Source: Romanomermis culicivorax (taxonomy: Eukaryota > Nematoda > Enoplea > Mermithida > Mermithidae). Taken from it: a stretch of DNA of 64,000 nt. The stretch spans positions 310,001-374,000 of the forward strand of contig CAWUHX010000091.1 in assembly GCA_963922205.1 (NCBI GenBank), written 5' to 3'. Within the stretch, counting starts at the first letter, position 1; every line of letters begins with the position of its first letter. The notes under the pieces are model-generated. The model made no database searches and was not told the DNA's origin. It saw nothing but the letters and a program-made list of their open reading frames with translations. Below, piece by piece: positions 44,301-55,931 of the stretch. Both the position numbers and the translations under genes were made by a program.

Positions 44301-47300
44301 TTCGTCACCTTCTCAATCATTGCCGGGGGGCAGACCTGCTGGGTGGTCAATACCCCCAAACCCCCCTCCACGTGCATGTATGCTACATTCGGAAAAAATT
44401 CATCCTACATTCTGAAAAATCCATGATTGACAAGTTTTGGCCATGCACTCAGAAATTTTCCCTAGTGAAGTTTATTGCGTACCGCGCGGTACCTAGCGGC
44501 AAAGTATGACAGGGCCTTCAGGCTCACCTCCATAGCCATTCGAGCAGGAAAAAATCACCCAAGACAAGGCCAAAGCCCAAAAAGGCCTTGCGAAGGCGCC
44601 GTAGATGGCTTTACCCAAAACCGAGATTTGAGCAGTTTTCGAATAATCGTATAGTCCGAAAAGTATTCCGAAACCGAGAATCGCAGAGCCCAGCCATCCG
44701 AGTAGATTCATTTTCTAAGAAAATTCACATTCATGATTGATTGCCATTAATACAATAGTAAACCATGAACTCACTCTCGATAGGTGTGCTTGCAAATTAG
44801 TTTTGAACAACGCGTAGCCCAATAAGAGACCGACTAGGTAAGGCCCGCATCTACAGTATGGCTTGACGTATACGTCATTCCAGAAATCTTCCACGATGGC
44901 CAACCTAAACACAAATGTCTCTGCATGTGTGTGTAGTTTTTCACGACCAAAGAATTTCAATATCAATAGCGATCGGATCATTTTGAAATTATTCAAAATA
45001 AGGTAAAAATCTTATCCTACTTTAATTCACGGTTATTTTATTTGCACACGGTCATGCTAGCAAAGAATTTCGGGACAAAAATAGAAAAATTCCCCACCGT
45101 GAATTTTCCAGATATGATATGATTTCAAACATAATGATGTAGGTCATGATTTTTGCATCAGATAATATTTTTCATTCTCGGAAAGACCCTAAGAAGTTCG
45201 GAGATCACGAAAAGGATTTCAGGTGGATTTTAAGAATGTATTAAAAATCTGCGACTCTAAATATGTCACATTGCCGAATTAGAACAAAAAGTAGATTGAG
45301 AAAAATCAATGAATTGGAATTGGCCTGTGGGGATGATCTTTAGGGCACACAATCAATGGTGACAGCGTAAATAACAAAAGGTGTCGACTTCCACTCCACA
45401 TCAAAACTCAAGAAAACACGAATCTTCTCGAGTATTACCCATAGTAAAGTGTGGGGCATTAAACAGGCGAGTAAAGCAGCAAAATTTTCAGTTTCATATT
45501 TAATTTTCTATACTACAAATACAAGATCATTTCTCACTTTGATTCGTCATTCAAAAAAATTGAAATGGGCGGATAATCGGCAGTAGAGAACATAATCAAG
45601 GACATCCGGACGAAAGAAGTAACAAACAAAATGCCGACGATGGTGGACAAACCCAAAATGCTGAATCTGAATGAAAAATATTCAGTCTTAAGGCGATTCT
45701 CAAACTTGTGAGATCAATACTTGTAGAGCAAGATCAATATTGGAGGTGATAAGACGAAAAACTGCATATCGTTGGCCAAATACCACGTCCACGTCATACA
45801 CTACAAGAAAAATAAATGGTGAATATCAAAGACCGATCCAACCATACGTAAAGTTTATTCGCAGTTCTCATTTAGGAAGTGAATATATAACGAGACAGAA
45901 TTGTGATAGTAGAGCGCAGAAAAACATAGGATCCCAGTCTCAAATTGGATCTTTTCAATAATTTTATCACCAGCGCTATTTTAATTATTTATATTATGAA
46001 CACTAGGCTTAAGCCTAAGCCTATGCCTAAGTTTAAGACACGATTAATATGTACATTAAATATTTCAAAAATTTCATAGTGGTAAAATTGTAGAAAAGGT
46101 CCATAATATCGAACGATAACTTACAGTATACTAATTTTCCTTACTTGCTCGTCCAATCCGATGAAATTATTTATGTACAATAAATTCGTCCACCAATTTT
46201 TGGTGCAAAAATTAGGTTCTATTCCGTTTTGATTCCACATTGGACCATCCGTCAGATACCGTATGAGGAAAACATCAATAAGCATAACCATAATGTATAC
46301 GGGTGTCAGCCTGTTTCAAAACAGCAATTGTAAGGTTATGCAGACAAAAGCTTGGTACTGTCATTGAAACGGATCAGTATCCTGAGACCATTTTTGAACA
46401 ATGTAATAGGACAAAACTAAAGAAGACATGCCTTTAATATTAAATAAAGATATGTCCATGCAAAGATCCTGTTCGTTATGTGCCTCTGAAGTTCATTTCC
46501 TTGTAAATAGCGCTGAACTGCCACAAAGTCAAATATTCACATAATCAAATAATTTTATCAAAAAGAAACTTTGGCATCTGAACTATGGTTTTGGTTAAAA
46601 CTAGAGTGCATTATGGGCTGGAACTTGAAGCATATCGACTTTGATAAACAAGTGTGAAAATTATTTTAGTTCTCCGATTTTCACAGGTTGAATTCCGGGA
46701 ATAACGTTGCGGTATTTTAAACAGCAAAACTATGTTCAACATGACTTTTCGAAATGAGAGTAGTGTGAAAAGAGTTACCTTATATATCTATGAATATACA
46801 TCATGCTCCAGAGACTTTTATTCATGACCTTCTTTCCATCAGATTTTTTCATCTCTTTCATCCATAAGAATACCAGTAATGTGGCGCTGCAATCGAAAAA
46901 TATAAAGTTCAGCGGGAAACATTAGCATTGAAAACTTGTACCTTAAAATGTAGAAGACATCAACTGATATAGTAGAATTCAAAATTATCTGATTAAAAAA
47001 ATTGAGCGGTAAATCGAATGCGGCTAACGGGTTGTCTAAAAATGTCAACTGAGTTTAGAGCTCAAAAAATGATACACAATTTTCGCACTTATATAATTGG
47101 TCGACCAGTAATAAGTATGCGCCAAAATAATCCAAAGCAAACTTAACGCTCTGAGGCCGTGCAAACAATGAATTTGACCAGGCTTTTGCTTCATGGAAAA
47201 AATTTTTTTCCCGTTAGAATACAGTGAAAATGAAAGGGCGATTTTGATGAAATTAGCTGAAAAAAGAATAGTAATTCGTCTAACTATTAACGATTTGGCA

Positions 47301-47604
47301 AACAATTGATGCCTGTCACCAACTCTAATATCAAAAAACGCATGCATCACATACAGTAAATTTTGACATACACTGGCGACTATAATAGTCATCTCTTGTT
47401 TCTTTGACCATCGAATGATACAGCTAGAAAAAATAGCAACTGATGAATGAAAAGAGGATAGGAAAAACTAATTCACGACTCACATGTTTGTTATGCATCA
47501 ATTCCTCTTTAGTTTTCGGTAAATGCATGATCACTTTCCGATGAACCGAATAATCGTAGCAAGTGCCGAATAATATTAGCAAAACGATGAAAATCAGGAA
47601 AACG
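41372..47604 (-). CDS. NRF gene exons 6-16: acyltransferase-3 membrane domain
   Basis: Exon 6 has the first membrane helix (FLIFIVLLILFGTCYDYS). Exon 7 reads SFSLYSNGKKIF and LHGLRALSLLWIILAHTYYW, the family signature whose His is thought catalytic. Later exons give ISVDVFYILSATLLVF, TPVYIMVMLIDVFLI, WYLANDMQFFVLSPPILIL, VYVKPYCRCGPYLVGLLLGY, ARPFWALALSWVIFSCSNGY, PLSRLCYCAYLTHP and EVPVQSLEKILF, each matching the usual order of helices. About ten or eleven helices in all. The last exon adds a polar cytoplasmic tail of about 60 residues. Confidence 0.9.
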
Positions 47605-50600
47605 CTAAAAAATCAAAAAATGTATGCTGTGGAGTAGGTCTTGGTTCAAATTTTTCTGTGAAAAAAGTAATTTGCGTTATAAATTTGAGACACAAGATCT
47701 ACTGTACTAATTTAAAATCGAACATATTAGTCTGTTTCTCTTCAGATGCTTGTTAAAATGACACTGGAATGCGAGTTTTCATGTTTTCTAATCTCCTGCT
47801 AAACCACACGTCATGTAGAGCTGCAAGTTTGCGAGCAACTTGACCCTCAAAAAGCTCTATAGTAAAAGCTTCATGCAAACAATTTTATAAAAGCAGATAT
47901 ATAAATCAGCTCGGCGAAAAAATCTCAAGGAGTCATAATCGCAGTCTGAATGGAATAAATCAATTTCCTTGAGCGATCATGATGCTAAAAAATGAAAATT
48001 TGAATTTCACACATACTAAATAAATAAAATATGTTTTCGATAGATAATGCATATGATGATGAAATGTCAATAGTCGATTGTGGAATCAAGAATTTTTAAT
48101 AATTTCTTACTTTCCAGGAGATTCCATGCAGATACGTATTACAATTAATTAGATAATTGACGTCACCTTGAGTTATCAGAGAGAAGAGAAACTTTCTAAC
48201 AAAATACCGATTATACTTTTGATTCTTACGCTAAGGAACATAATAATGATTTTGGATTCATTACATTAACTTGCCGAGATTTTTCATAACACAACTATAA
48301 AGATTTTCTGACGTCAGTATTAACATCGAACAAATTAACACTGAACACAAAAACTCGCGTGTTCTTCAACTCATTTTGTTCACGTTAGAACTACTCTCCT
48401 AATTTTGTATCTATGGAACTAAAGGGTTCAAGGACTTACGACAGTGCGACTGCGCTATAATCTTCCCTAATGTCCAGTTCATCGTGGCAAGTGACCGTCG
48501 TATCGCAGATGATCTGCTTACCGGCCGTTCGTTGTGGAAAGTTTACGGCTGCAATTTTTAGGGCTTTGAAAAGTGAGGCAAAGGACATACGTTTCTTTAC
48601 CTATTCCGACAATGGACTGAACGTCGCTTTTCGAGCATGATTTTGGAAAACACGTTCCGAACTTCATTTTTATAAAAGAACTGCATTTCATCTGTATCAA
48701 TAATACGTACTCAATTTTCGAGTTTTAAACAGAGCACCCGAAGATAACTTACGCCTTGAGAGTTCTTTGCAGATCTGCTTACGAAAACTTCGCCAATATC
48801 CGATTGGGACATAATTTCCTTCAAAAAGTGGTCTTGAAAAATTAAAATCGTGAGATCCGGCAGAACTCACGGATTGAAAATCTTTATCCAAAATTGATGT
48901 CACATTGACGGCTACTGCCTTATCGTGAGCCGAAAAATCCAAACGACAATAACGACCGTTCCACTTGTGTCTGTCAGAAGCGAAAAGGTTAAAAAAATAG
49001 TACTACATAGAAGAAAAAAAACTTACTTCTTCGAACTTTTAAAAGCTGAAATGTCGACGCATTGTTCGAAATCCCCGGTGAACCAAAAATTTCCGTATAA
49101 TAAGCCGGAAGGAAATTTACCGAAGGAATCGAGCACTAGAAAAATTTCAAAGGAAAAATTGATAAATTGAAACTAATGTCAAACGTGAAAAAAACAGTCA
49201 AAATATCTGCGAAAATTTTTCATTAGCAAGAGCTTCAAATCTTACACTCAATCACGAAAATCAATTGAACATGAATCTGCAAAAAAATACGAAGAAATAA
49301 ATAAAATTTTTATATAAACTCGAAAATCCGAAATTCCTTTGTTTACATCTGAGATGTTTTTCTTTAATTTTGTTCTTTTTTGAATTCTTAATTATAATAG
49401 TTTAGGATTCTCATTAGGTATTGGATATTCATTTCCGCCGGATGTTGTACGTGGTGTAAGTTTCGCTCTCTGTCATTCATAAATTTTTACGATTTTTCAC
49501 TCCATAGACGTACCGAAAACTTGTGGCTTAAAAATTTGTGCATAAAAATATCGGTGTGCCGACTGTGTATCTGCATAAATCTGCTTTCGTTTCATGTACA
49601 CGACTACTTACTACACTTTAAAAATACAATTCAAGAATTTTTTATTCCATAAACTCCAACCCAAGAGATTCCGACTTTGTAGATTCTAGACAAGATTTTG
49701 ATATTGCATCTTCTGATAGATCATATCTTCAGGCTTAATTCGAAAGCTGCACAATTTATTATTAACACAATTTCCGATCTGTCAATTAACACCTTGTTCG
49801 AATATTGTCCAGAGCATGATTCTGATATAGATTTCGGATTCCAAAGACTCGCATACTGTAAATGTGCAATTTATTTGATTTTTCCATATATGGAATGCCC
49901 AAGGGTTTTCACAGTTTTAATATTGTTTCTGGTTTATTATTTGGATCCAGATTTTGAGCTTCAATTAGACTTTAACGTAATATTTACACATTTTTTTACA
50001 CAAAGAATCAGCACTGCAGCACCAATATTAAAATTCCAGTTTGAAAAGCTAGATTTCAGTTTTTACATAAATTTATATGCTTCCTGTACGATTCCTCTTC
50101 AGAATTTCATACGCCAAATATGGTTCTAATATTGATTCCAATTCCGAATTTTCTCACAACTTGATACTGATTCTGGGTTTTAATAAAACTTTAGTATCAA
50201 AATTCTCATAAAGGAAAGTTCCGCATACCATCTATTGTCCATCTGCTCGAATCCATTTGGTTTTCCATTCGATCGGCGCATGAACAATCAGCTTCTGATG
50301 AATTGGCCGTATTGATCGAAGGTTTCAAGCAAGTTTTGCTCAAATCGCTCCTGGCCAAAGCGTATTCGATTAACGAATCAGAAAAGTATAACATATCGCC
50401 TATGCAAGCAGGCGAAACGACTGGACCAATTTTGTCCCGAAAAAAAGTTTTCACTTTGCGCAAAGTGGAAATATCGGAATTCAACGTCGCTTGAAGCAAG
50501 CTTTGCGGATTGAAACCGATCGTTTGAAAAAAATCGATCATTTCAGTCAAAGCACTACGATTTGAATTAATGCCTTCCCCCTGATCTTGATCGTCGGTCA

Positions 50601-50775
50601 ACAATTTATCGTCGGTAAAAAATTCCAATTTACTGACTTTTAGAAAACTTTTGCCGAATAAAGTATTTTTTTGGAAAAAATCTTGCCGGCTAGAGACCAT
50701 AAGGCCGAAAAATACGACGATTTTGATCATAATCGACGCACAATAATGAAAGCTTGGAGCAAATATTCTATACAC
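41372..50775 (-). CDS. NRF-domain acyltransferase-3 multipass membrane protein (nose-resistant-to-fluoxetine type)
   Basis: Family known from C. elegans nrf-6 and ndg-4 (drug uptake, lipid transport to eggs); biochemical activity is mostly unproven. Exons I can support (minus strand): 50775-50229, 49135-49027, 48970-48753, about 48692-48601, 48548-48440, 47604-47484, 47256-47089, 47035-46942, 46886-46779, 46310-46145, 45800-45721, 45666-45538, 44904-44775, 44714-44528, 43682-43537, 41659-41372. From 47256 to the stop all phases agree. Two junctions, exon 3 to 4 and exon 6 to 7, are each off by one phase with the sites I see. Start: 50775, or 50730, which puts the signal peptide MIKIVVFFGLMVSS first. 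Introns near the 3' end carry whole inverted-repeat elements. Confidence 0.88.
42204..43321. mobile_element. Inverted-repeat element of the CAAAGTATACTTTG family
   Basis: Left end GCCGATTCCACAATGCGTAC, right end the inverse (TGCATTGTGGAATCGGCCCC). The palindrome CAAAGTATACTTTG or close variants occur about six times near the ends. It sits in the intron between the last two exons of the NRF gene and contains a TATAGTCTG element. Confidence 0.75.
42466..42716. mobile_element. TATAGTCTG-family MITE, nested
   Basis: Left end TAGGCTGTTTTTTATAAAAT then GCTTCCAAATAGAAAAGTGATC; right end CTTTTCACTTTCATTATTTA, GAAGCATTT and CAAACTATA. Same termini as 10675-11916. Confidence 0.75.
43728..44518. mobile_element. 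GGCCCTGTCATACTT-family inverted-repeat element in an NRF-gene intron
   Basis: Left end AAGGCCCTGTCATACTTCAC with GGTACCGCGCGGTGCCGC; right end ACCGCGCGGTACCTAGCGG then AAAGTATGACAGGGCCTT. The ends are GC-rich palindromes while the middle is AT-rich. No transposase frame. Target duplication not evident. Confidence 0.8.
46003..46035. repeat. Short telomere-like TTAGGC repeat
   Basis: ACTAGGCTTAAGCCTAAGCC followed by TATGCCTAAG: about four degenerate TTAGGC units, in both orientations around CTTAAG, in an NRF-gene intron. Confidence 0.6.
48440..50775 (-). CDS. NRF gene exons 1-5: secreted/lumenal NRF domain
   Basis: Exon 1 has a signal peptide and an acidic segment, then CIGDMLYFSDSLIEYALARS and the RWTIDGM that opens the classic motif (W-x2-x-D-x-G-K-x-P-S-G). 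Exon 2 completes it: LDSFGKFPSGLLYGNFWFTG then DFEQCVDI. Exon 3 has GRYCRLDF. Exon 4 has the closing KFGTCFPKSCSKSDV. Exon 5 adds KQIICDTTVTCHDELDI. Conserved cysteines suggest disulfides in the lumen. The join from exon 3 (ends in phase 1) to exon 4 (needs phase 0) is unresolved. Confidence 0.85.
49136..50228. other. First intron of the NRF gene; no exon or repeat recognised
   Basis: AT-rich. A plus-strand open stretch at 49698-50129 is hydrophobic and Phe/Ile-rich, as expected of AT-rich noncoding DNA, and has no domain I recognise. Confidence 0.5.
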
Positions 50776-51670
50776 ACGTCGCCGACGTCAAGCCCTTGTC
50801 GTTTGCATGCCCTAGCGTGGACAGAAAAAAAGTTTTTCTAGTCAAGAAACATAGCACAGCAAGAATTTAGAAATAGATCTTACGAAGTGAAATTCTTATC
50901 TAAAAGATAAGGATTTTTCACATGAACGGTAAAGTATAAAGGCGAGGATGACATATTTTCACTAATGTCTAAGTTTCTGGCAGGTTAGGCATTGTTGACG
51001 TTTTTAATAAACTGAATGGTGAGCAAATGTCATAATTTCAATATTCGTATTGCCAAGACTGCAGATTGAAACTAGAAAATTCATAAGGTTTCTCCAGATG
51101 TTAAAGCAATCGGTTCAAGATTCGGGTTTGCTGAAATATTCTCATAGCCTCAACTTTATAAAAAGTCTGTTTGCAGTCTACATTAAAATGCTTGTCATTT
51201 AAAAATTGACAATAAAAAGTTCTATCATCAAATCTGTTTATACGTTGCTTTTGCTGTATATTTTTTTCATACAAAAATTTTCATTGATTAGTTGAGCTAG
51301 TTACAGACGTGTTATCTGTAAAACAGACTACAAAACAATATCACATACAATTCATACATACTCAACTTAAACAAACTTGCCTCACACTCGACTTACAGAG
51401 TACAAAAAGAAAGACCTGCTACAGTATACCGTAGCTTAAGTAAAGTGAACACGAAATAGCTGATTTCTATTTGCATTCAATCGACTGCGGTAGAGACGTG
51501 TAAAAATTGTGAGCTTAGTCACACGTTGAATCATGTCGTTTACTGTTGCGAACAGCTCGTGCAAGGTAAGATAATTCAAATATACCTGACGTCCGTATTA
51601 AGTGAATCAGACGTGGATTGGCACGCTGTGTACATATTCCTGACGTCAAAACATTTCCTTCTTTATCACT
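50776..51670. other. Region upstream of the NRF gene; no gene recognised
   Basis: The NRF-gene promoter should lie at its left end on the minus strand. No clear TATA box or leader exon seen. Confidence 0.4.
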
Positions 51671-52392
51671 GCTCCAAAATACCGTTGAGCTGAGCTGCAC
51701 CTTAACGGCAATGCTATAACATATAGAGTTAATCAACAGCTTAAGCTGCAGCTTAACTTTCTCGATATGTTTTGTGTACGAGTTAAGCTGCAGCTGAGCT
51801 GCACCTTAACTTTTCGTATAAAGAAATGCTTCCATGGCGCATTGCGCGGACTTTACCCGAAAACTTTTCGTTCGATTATCGATTTTTTTAATCGACTAGA
51901 AAAAATTTCGCCTGGCAACTTGAGGATGAGCGTTTTGGCACTTCGTTAGTTCGTTCGTTTTTTGGTCAATTTTGACATATAAACATAAATAATAGTTTTA
52001 AAAACTTCCTAAACTGCCTACGCAAGCTGCTGGCAAAGTTCCAACACAGCGAAATTTTTTCTAGTCGATAAACCACTACTAATGACTGTGAAAAAATCGA
52101 TAATCGAACGAAAAGTTTTCGGATAAAATCCGGGCAATGCGCCATGGAAACATTTTCTTCGCACGAAAAGGTAAGGTGCAGCTCAGCTGCAGCTTAACTC
52201 CTACACAAAACATATCGAGAAAGTTAAGCTGCAGCTTAAGGTGTAGCTCAGCTGTAGCTTAACTTTCTCGACATGTTTTGTGTACGAGTTAAGCTAAAGC
52301 TGAGCTGCAGCTTAACGACAATGGTATAACATATAGAGTTAAGCTGCAGCTCAAGCTGCAGCTCAGCTGGAGCTTAAGTCGCTTGGATGAAA
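51671..52392. mobile_element. Foldback element built of AGCTGCAGCTTAA words
   Basis: Arms 51745-51910 and 52050-52235 are inverted copies (CTTTCTCGATATGTTTTGTG, GAGTTAAGCTGCAGCTGAGC, CATGGCGCATTGC, ACTTTTCGTTCGATTATCGA) with few mismatches. Outside them AGCTGCAGCTTAA and variants repeat many times. The right end reads GATGAAACCGGCCCCAG. No coding frame. Confidence 0.8.
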
Positions 52393-54810
52393 CCGGCCCC
52401 AGGGCGGTAGAAAAGAATTTTTTGCCTACTGATACAGTTTAAAGAAACGTCATTCTCTTTTTGAACCATCAAAGATTTCACCTTGAAACTGTATTTCCAG
52501 TTTTTTGCCCACTCGAATTTGGTCCAAAAACACAAAATATAACTGGAAATTCCTATATGACGTCACGCAGGGAAAAAACAACGTGCAATGTTAAAAAGAT
52601 ATATCAATCCCGCCAAATAGACACATGAAAACTATAACATGAAAAATGAGCTGTATTGCCAAAAAGGAAAGTCTTTGCAACAAAACTGGAATGGAACATT
52701 GCCGATGCGCAAAGCATGTGACTTGGTGAAAAGCTAACAGTTTTTAGCCAAACTACGCATTATATAGAAGCTAAAAGTGGACTACAAGCCTTTAAGTAAG
52801 CACTGGGCAGTTGTTGGTCATTTGTAAAAAGCTCGCTATTTTAGTGTCGTCCGATAGGTTAAAAGTTTTGGGTAAACACATATACTAACTGAATAAGCGA
52901 TCGATAAATAACAGAAAAATTGTAAAAAGAAAACGACTAATAAGCAAAAAACGAAAACATTTTCTGAGTAATCATTACAGTTGTTACGATCTTTTCCCAT
53001 GAAGAATGATGAATGAATGCAAAATAACAGTGAAAACTATATAAAGAAAATGCTATCAAGCAGAAATATTTGAGTTCTAAAAAAAATCTAAAAACTAGTT
53101 CTTTCCATCGGTATCAGGTCCAAAGCTATGAAAAATTATGCACCCAAAATAATGTAGTATAAGGGGAAAAGATAGTTTATAAGATACAAACTATATGCGT
53201 TGAAATTTGTGATCTATGATCAAAATGACAATCTGATAAGTTGTTCAGTCATGTTGTGTGTTATTGTGATAGTGCAGCGTGAAGATGCATTTTGATAAAT
53301 GTCACAATACATTAAAAAACAAACAAAAAGAAAATACTGCGCAGTAAACAAAAAAGACATCAATGGTTGCCAGATCTACTGTAGCCTCGCGCTCTATTAC
53401 TCTGTTTTCTTGAAACAAGATAACCACAGATACTGATAATGATGTTGCACAAAATTACGACGAATGTCGTAGTTAGCCGTCAATTGAAAACAATGAGTTC
53501 AAATTCATATGTTGATCTGTGAAAACCAAAGTAAGGCATCATATCTATACTGTTACTGTTGCTGCACTGCATTTTTACCACCACTCTATCTCAGTAGGCT
53601 ATAGTTACAGTAGTTCATTTCTCGACTGTGAGCATTATGTTACATTTTAAGAAAATTTTCGTTCCCGGAAGATCTTTTTCTGTGAAACTTATTAGAGATT
53701 ATTTTGTAATCTGAGCTCCTTCTGTCTTACTTCAGATGGTTAGAGAAAGAGGATTCTTACTTTAAGGGTTGATAGAGGCATTTTTCGAGAAACGGATAAT
53801 ACATATAAAAATTTTAATGCAAGTATTGTGTTGAAACTTTGCCTGCTTCAAACCGTATTGAACTGAACTTGATAGTTTTATTTTCTTGAAAATCCTTGTA
53901 ACTAATGAGAGTAAAAGCAAACACTTTCTTATTTTTTTACTAAAACATACAATTAGAAATTTAAAAGATAAATGTTTAGGGAGTGAATTTTGGATCTCAC
54001 ACTTAAATTATCAAGAAACATTATACATGTGTAGGTCGTAAAAGATGGTTAAAAACACTAGACATTCTGATCATGAACAGACAGTCCATATTCCGTTTTC
54101 CATAAATTCAAAACCGACTGTGTTTTTGAGGAATTCTTCGATGTTTAACTATGAAAATACATTATGAACGTTGCTGATTTTATAGCGTCGTTGTGTCAGC
54201 TTAAGAAAAAATTTATGTTTTTAAAGAAATTTCAAAGAACTGTCCTGAACAATTAACACTGATTTATGGAGCTGATCCAAGCTCTGACTTCAGTAACACA
54301 AATTATGTATCTGTTTATCCATTTCACAGAATGAAATAAAAATAACATTACTGCTTCAGACATTAAAATTAGCGGAGCGGTAACGTTTTGTTAAAACTTA
54401 CAAGGTCCTCGTATGCATCATACAGTGAGGCTGCATCATACAGTGAGCAGTTGAAACTGTGTTTATCAATGCCTTCAAAAATATGTTTCAAGAGATGATT
54501 TTCTGTACTGAAATTGAAATATTCCAAGTACTCCCTTGATAAGCAACTTCCGTTCTGTTGAGTTATTTTACTGCAATGACATAATTTTCTATTCAGCTAC
54601 ACATCAAACACATCATGTCTTCGAGAAATAATGAATTCAAAAAATTTATTTCACCTTCTAACTGACGGCATTAATGTTCTCTTTCATTACAGTTAGACAA
54701 ATACACGCCTTAAAAAATAGGCGGAACAGTCATGCTCTGGACATGATTGTCTTGCAATTCGCAACTTTCTACTGTGAGCGGCATTTATTTTTCCAAGCTT
54801 ATCAAATATA
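52393..54810. other. No gene or clear repeat recognised
   Basis: 2.4 kb of AT-rich DNA without long frames, inverted repeats or RNA-gene boxes that I can see. Confidence 0.5.
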
Positions 54811-54891
54811 GGGCCGTATTCACAAAGGCGTGTTAGCACTAACGCGGTGTTAAAATTTCTCTTTGAATAAATTGGTATCCTGAATAATGTC

Positions 54892-55314
54892 AGGGCCTAG
54901 GCCTAAGCCTAAGCCTACGCCTAAGCCTAAGCCTAAGCCTAAGCCTAAGCCTAAGCCTAAGCCTGAACCTAAGCCTAAGCCTAAGCCTAAGCCTAAGCCT
55001 AAGCCTAAGCCTAAGCCTAAGCCTAAGCCTAAGCCTAAGCCTAAGCCTAAGCCTAAGCCTAAGCCTAAGCCCAAGCCTAAGCCTGCGTAAGCCTAAGCCT
55101 AAGCCTAAGCCTGAGCCTAAGCCTAAGCCTAAGCCTAAGCCTAAGCCTAAGCCTAAGCCTAAGCCTAAGCCTAAGCCTAAGCCTAAGCCTAAGCCTAAGC
55201 CTAAGCCTAAGCCTAAGCCTAATCCTAAGCCTAAGCCTAAGCCTAAGCCTAAGCCTAAGCCCAAACCTTAGCCTAAACCCGAGCCTAAGCCTTAGCTTAA
55301 GCCTACGCCTAAGT
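54892..55314 (-). repeat. Interstitial telomeric repeat (TTAGGC)n, about 70 units
   Basis: On the plus strand GCCTAA repeats almost without break; variants (CCTACG, CCTGAA, CCTGCG, CCCAAG, CCTAAT, CCTTAG) increase towards the edges. TTAGGC on the minus strand is the canonical nematode telomere unit. Both flanks are ordinary DNA, so this is not a chromosome end. The open frames of alternating Gly-Leu or Lys-Pro seen across it are artefacts of the 6-base unit. Confidence 0.95.
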
Positions 55315-55931
55315 CCCACACAAAATTTCAGGAGAGTGGACAACCCAGACAAAAAATGGGTATTCGGGATAACGATATTAAGTCAATATGACAAAATGAA
55401 AAATAAAATTGCATGTGTTCGGGATACCGAGAATTAATGCATTATTCGGGATAACGATACATTCGGTATAACGATACATTTGGTATACTGATACAATCGG
55501 GATACCGTTACATTCGGGGTGAAGATACACAACGACGGGTAACGCTGATATTCAACTTTATCCATAAAAAATTCAAACCATGTCCTACATACACCAAATC
55601 AATTCAATCGAAAATAATGGGAAAAGTTGAACGGATCATGAAAAATTGTAGCACTACTTTTGCCAGCAGAAGGCTCAGCAGAGGCAGAAAAGCTTGCACG
55701 AACTTTCTACGTTTTTACTTCGTAGTACAGCTTTTTTGCTTCTACCTGTTTTTTTGTGTTCAATTATATAAATTTGCACACGTACACATTCGATTAAAAA
55801 ATATAATTCTTTTTTTATCAAAATTTGTATCACGAGATTCTGCTCGACCCGTCATTTTAAATTTTGACACAAGCATACAATATATTTGGATATCACTCAA
55901 AAATGCAGGAAGCAAACACCTTTTTATTCCA

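Noticed and set aside
49698-50129. 143-residue plus-strand frame in the NRF-gene intron
   Set aside because: Phe/Ile-rich translation of AT-rich DNA without domain features; antisense to an intron.
54850-55352. Long open frames of alternating Gly-Leu, Lys-Pro or Arg-Leu
   Set aside because: They are translations of a 6-base repeat that has no stop in several frames; not genes.
55355-55520. Spaced direct repeats that could suggest a CRISPR-like array
   Set aside because: Repeats of CGGGATAACGATACATT are degenerate and almost contiguous, without unique spacers; the genome is eukaryotic.
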